Positions 5,108 through 7,671 of a stretch of 7,671 nucleotides of DNA are shown here, piece after piece. The stretch comes from GYS-P2D sp964489125 (GTDB taxonomy: Bacteria > Bacteroidota > Bacteroidia > Chitinophagales > Saprospiraceae). Numbering within the stretch: the stretch's first letter is position 1; each line of letters opens with the position of its first letter. The stretch is from positions 1-7,671 of the forward strand of contig CAZAXY010000142.1 in the NCBI GenBank assembly GCA_964489125.1. Direction: 5' to 3'. The notes beneath the pieces are model-generated. The model saw only the letters and a program-made list of their open reading frames with translations, was not told the origin of the DNA and searched no databases. The position numbers and the translations under genes were made by a program.

Positions 5108-7671
5108 ATGAGACAATTCATAATTGTCATCATAGTTAGTTTGTGCTCGATACCTCTCTATGGTCAAGAATTATTTTTGACCCAGAGTTTATCTAATAAC
5201 TCCCCCGACGCTGGCGAGCCGTTCGAATTTATTATCAATATCTCATGCAACAATACCACTTCAAATTGCAATAACACGGAAATAAATGGTGTTCTTCCCG
5301 ATGAGCTTGATTTCATAAGATTTTCTTCTCCGCTTCCAAGTGGTGTGGCGAGTGCCACCTACGATCAGATCACGAGAAGTTATAGGATAAGCTTTGACGA
5401 TGCCCCTATAGGTGCACTTGGCAATGGGTCAAGTATTCAAATACTTCTTCAAGCAGAATTTCCTCCTTTTTCCATAATCGGTAGCAGTGCAACAAATAGG
5501 ATAACTGCTACTTCATCAAATGCTACCGAAGCTCAGTCTGAACAATCAGTGACCATCGGCCCTGGTGGTGAGCAGATAGATCCAAGTATCTTTCAATCAA
5601 GAAAAACAAGTGACAGTATACAAACCGCAGGAGGACAACAGTATTGGCAAGTAAGATTTGGTAATGGAGGTTTAGCTCCTATTGATAACTACCAAATATT
5701 GGATACGATACCTGAAGTAGTAGATATCTACCAACTTAGGACACCAGAGTTTCCATTTATTGATCATCCTGCGCAGCTGTACTATAGAGCATCCAATGAT
5801 CCATCTACTTGGATGTTATGGACAGATTTCAACCTGAATAATAGGCAAATACTTGACATCATAGGTCTTGGCCTACCCGCAGACGTTCGTATAGAACAAT
5901 TGCGATTTGATTTTGGAGATGTTCCAGCTTCTGCGATTTATAATGTGGATAGATATCCAAATAACTTTCGTTCTGAAATAGGTCTTTATGGAACCATTGA
6001 TTCAACGTTGGCCGTAGGGTTCATATATGAAAATTGTGCAGATTACCTGGGCCTCAATGGCACTGGTGATATAATTACAGACAGAGTCTGCGCTTCCACT
6101 ATGATCAGTGATGGCGCAGAAGCAGATCGTATAGATGGTGCTGTACATTTCACAGATCAAGTAAGAACACAGATCACTACAGCCCTTATTGGTGACACTA
6201 TTAGTATTGAGCACATCTATAATAGCCCTCCATTTATGACTTTTGATGTGTATGGAGGTGTGATGTCGGTCGTATTGCCTGTGGGAGTGTCATATGTCCC
6301 AGGAACATTAAGAGAGACCTTTAGTTGCACTCAGTTTGATGGGCAATTGCCAGTTATCGAAGTTTCTACTACAGTAGACGGTAGGCAGATAGTCAGGTTT
6401 GTATACCATGCATCTTTTGGCAATGAATTCGTAATTGAAGCCGATGGCACTTGGGCTGGGTGTGGCTTTCTATTCGATATCTTGATAGGCAATAGTGCTA
6501 TAGAAGGGATTAACACTGTTGATTATTTCTTTAACGCAACGGGGTCCACACATGCCTCTTGTAACAACCCAGATACTGAAAATCTATTAGGTGGATATGC
6601 CACTGATTTTTGCGAATTCAGATCGGACCAAATTGAAATCTTTAGAGGCCTTGGCTCTGCGGGTATTCGCGCAGAAAAATCTGCCATTGGGACTATAGAT
6701 ACTGATTATAGTCAATATCCAAACACAAGCACAACTGTACCAGGAGGTATCGCAGATTATAGAATTACCATTACTAATCCCAACACTACGCCGCTAGACA
6801 ACATCACAGTAATAGATATACTTCCTAATGTCGATGACAGGCACATATTAAATGACAATTTGCAGCGATTTTCTGCATGGAAACCAAACTTAGCCGCACC
6901 GATAGGCTCTCTTCCGGGTATTACGGTATCGTATACAACAATTGACAATCCATGTCGTGATGAGCTCGCCGGTTCTAATCCTACACCTTATCCTGCTGGA
7001 TGCAACGACCCCAACTGGTCTATAACTCCACCTGTAGATATAACTGATGTGACCGCACTGAAATTTGATCTCACAAGCATAACCCTAAATCAAAATGATT
7101 CAATTGTTCTTGACGTACAGATGAGAGCACCTGTAAATGCACCTACAAGTGGAGAAATTGCATGGAATTCGTTCGCATACACCTCGAGGAATCTAACTAC
7201 TGGTCAAGACTTACTACCAACTGAGGCTATAAAAGTAGGTATTCAATCTTTACCAGGCTCATCACCAAGAGTTGGAGATTTTGTATGGGATGACTTGAAT
7301 GGCAATGGACTTCAAGATTCAGGCGAACCAGGCTTAGATGGGATAAAAGTAGAACTATACAGAGATACTAATGCGAATGGAATGGCTGACCTTTCATCAG
7401 GCGACAACCTTGTAGCAAATACTATAACAGCTGATGGAGGATTGTACAGATTTTCTAATATCAGTGCTGGTGAATACTTTGTTATTTTCACGGGACTGCC
7501 TGCTGTTTACTCTATCACACCTACTAATCAAGGATCAGATGATAGTTTGGATTCTGATGGACTATTAGTTGGGCCTATAACCATAACAGGCACTTCCAAT
7601 ATTGAGAATGTGGATCTTGGATTGTTTAATGGCGCACCTCCTACTTCTATTGAAGTGTGCAATGACAATAT
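5108..7671 (+). CDS. Large secreted surface protein with DUF11-like and SdrD_B-like domains, C-terminus beyond window
   Basis: The frame from the ATG at 5108 is open for 854 codons and has no stop before the window end. Residues 1-20 (MRQFIIVIIVSLCSIPLYGQ) are a Sec signal peptide with likely cleavage after the YGQ. Residues 30-150 and 160-300 look like DUF11-type beta sandwiches ('AGEPFEFIINISC', 'AGGQQYWQVRFGNGG'). A cysteine-bearing region of unknown fold follows (C310, C328, C407, C452, C485, C502). A clear DUF11-like unit spans about 520-710 (PGGIADYRITITNPNTTPLD, then VIDILPN). Residues 721-839 form an SdrD_B/Cna-B-type domain (VGDFVWDDLNGNGLQDSGEP, ending NVDLGLFNG) with two D-x-N-x-NG-type loops at 729-740 and 753-766 that may bind calcium. 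Such proteins are usually exported adhesins; in Bacteroidota they often end in a type IX secretion sorting domain, not visible here. There is no SD before the ATG. Confidence 0.88.
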   Translation, partial: MRQFIIVIIVSLCSIPLYGQELFLTQSLSNNSPDAGEPFEFIINISCNNTTSNCNNTEINGVLPDELDFIRFSSPLPSGVASATYDQITRSYRISFDDAPIGALGNGSSIQILLQAEFPPFSIIGSSATNRITATSSNATEAQSEQSVTIGPGGEQIDPSIFQSRKTSDSIQTAGGQQYWQVRFGNGGLAPIDNYQILDTIPEVVDIYQLRTPEFPFIDHPAQLYYRASNDPSTWMLWTDFNLNNRQILDIIGLGLPADVRIEQLRFDFGDVPASAIYNVDRYPNNFRSEIGLYGTIDSTLAVGFIYENCADYLGLNGTGDIITDRVCASTMISDGAEADRIDGAVHFTDQVRTQITTALIGDTISIEHIYNSPPFMTFDVYGGVMSVVLPVGVSYVPGTLRETFSCTQFDGQLPVIEVSTTVDGRQIVRFVYHASFGNEFVIEADGTWAGCGFLFDILIGNSAIEGINTVDYFFNATGSTHASCNNPDTENLLGGYATDFCEFRSDQIEIFRGLGSAGIRAEKSAIGTIDTDYSQYPNTSTTVPGGIADYRITITNPNTTPLDNITVIDILPNVDDRHILNDNLQRFSAWKPNLAAPIGSLPGITVSYTTIDNPCRDELAGSNPTPYPAGCNDPNWSITPPVDITDVTALKFDLTSITLNQNDSIVLDVQMRAPVNAPTSGEIAWNSFAYTSRNLTTGQDLLPTEAIKVGIQSLPGSSPRVGDFVWDDLNGNGLQDSGEPGLDGIKVELYRDTNANGMADLSSGDNLVANTITADGGLYRFSNISAGEYFVIFTGLPAVYSITPTNQGSDDSLDSDGLLVGPITITGTSNIENVDLGLFNGAPPTSIEVCNDN

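Noticed and set aside
5164..6948. Several minus-strand open frames of 60-70 codons inside the surface-protein gene
   Set aside because: They lie antisense to a continuous 854-codon plus-strand frame with a signal peptide and recognisable domains. Their translations match nothing I know.

Overview
This window looks like a chromosomal segment of a Bacteroidota bacterium, probably a marine or activated-sludge type such as the Saprospiria (inference). The clues are the low GC content, the DUF4286 protein, the long aromatic amino acid hydroxylase, start codons without Shine-Dalgarno sequences, promoter-like boxes of the TTG/TAnnTTTG type, and a secreted DUF11/SdrD_B-type modular surface protein.

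Layout. All genes from position 1 to 4735 run on the minus strand. In transcription order they are: a possible 50-residue ORF (4735-4583), a DUF4286 protein (4562-4248), a 585-residue aromatic amino acid hydroxylase (4246-2489, one base after DUF4286), a membrane-bound diadenylate cyclase of the CdaA type (2402-1602), an M20-family dipeptidase (1550-162), and the first 53 codons of trmD (161-1), whose start codon touches the dipeptidase stop codon. One large gene runs the other way on the plus strand from 5108 past the window end. It encodes a signal peptide, DUF11-like beta-sandwich segments and an SdrD_B-like domain, and is open for 854 codons.

Between the two directions lies a 372-bp divergent control region (4736-5107), the most information-rich non-coding part. 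On the minus strand it holds a close match to a sigma-54 -24/-12 promoter (GG-N10-GC), which could drive the DUF4286-hydroxylase genes. On the plus strand it holds a TTG-N19-TAnnTATG element that could drive the surface-protein gene. It also contains several perfect dyads, including two that overlap and cannot form as hairpins at the same time.

Functional picture. The minus-strand block combines aromatic amino acid hydroxylation, c-di-AMP synthesis, dipeptide hydrolysis and tRNA m1G37 methylation. Only hydroxylase/DUF4286 and dipeptidase/trmD are tightly coupled by spacing. No defence system, CRISPR array, transposon, tRNA or rRNA is visible. The most unusual material is the regulatory architecture of 4563-5107.
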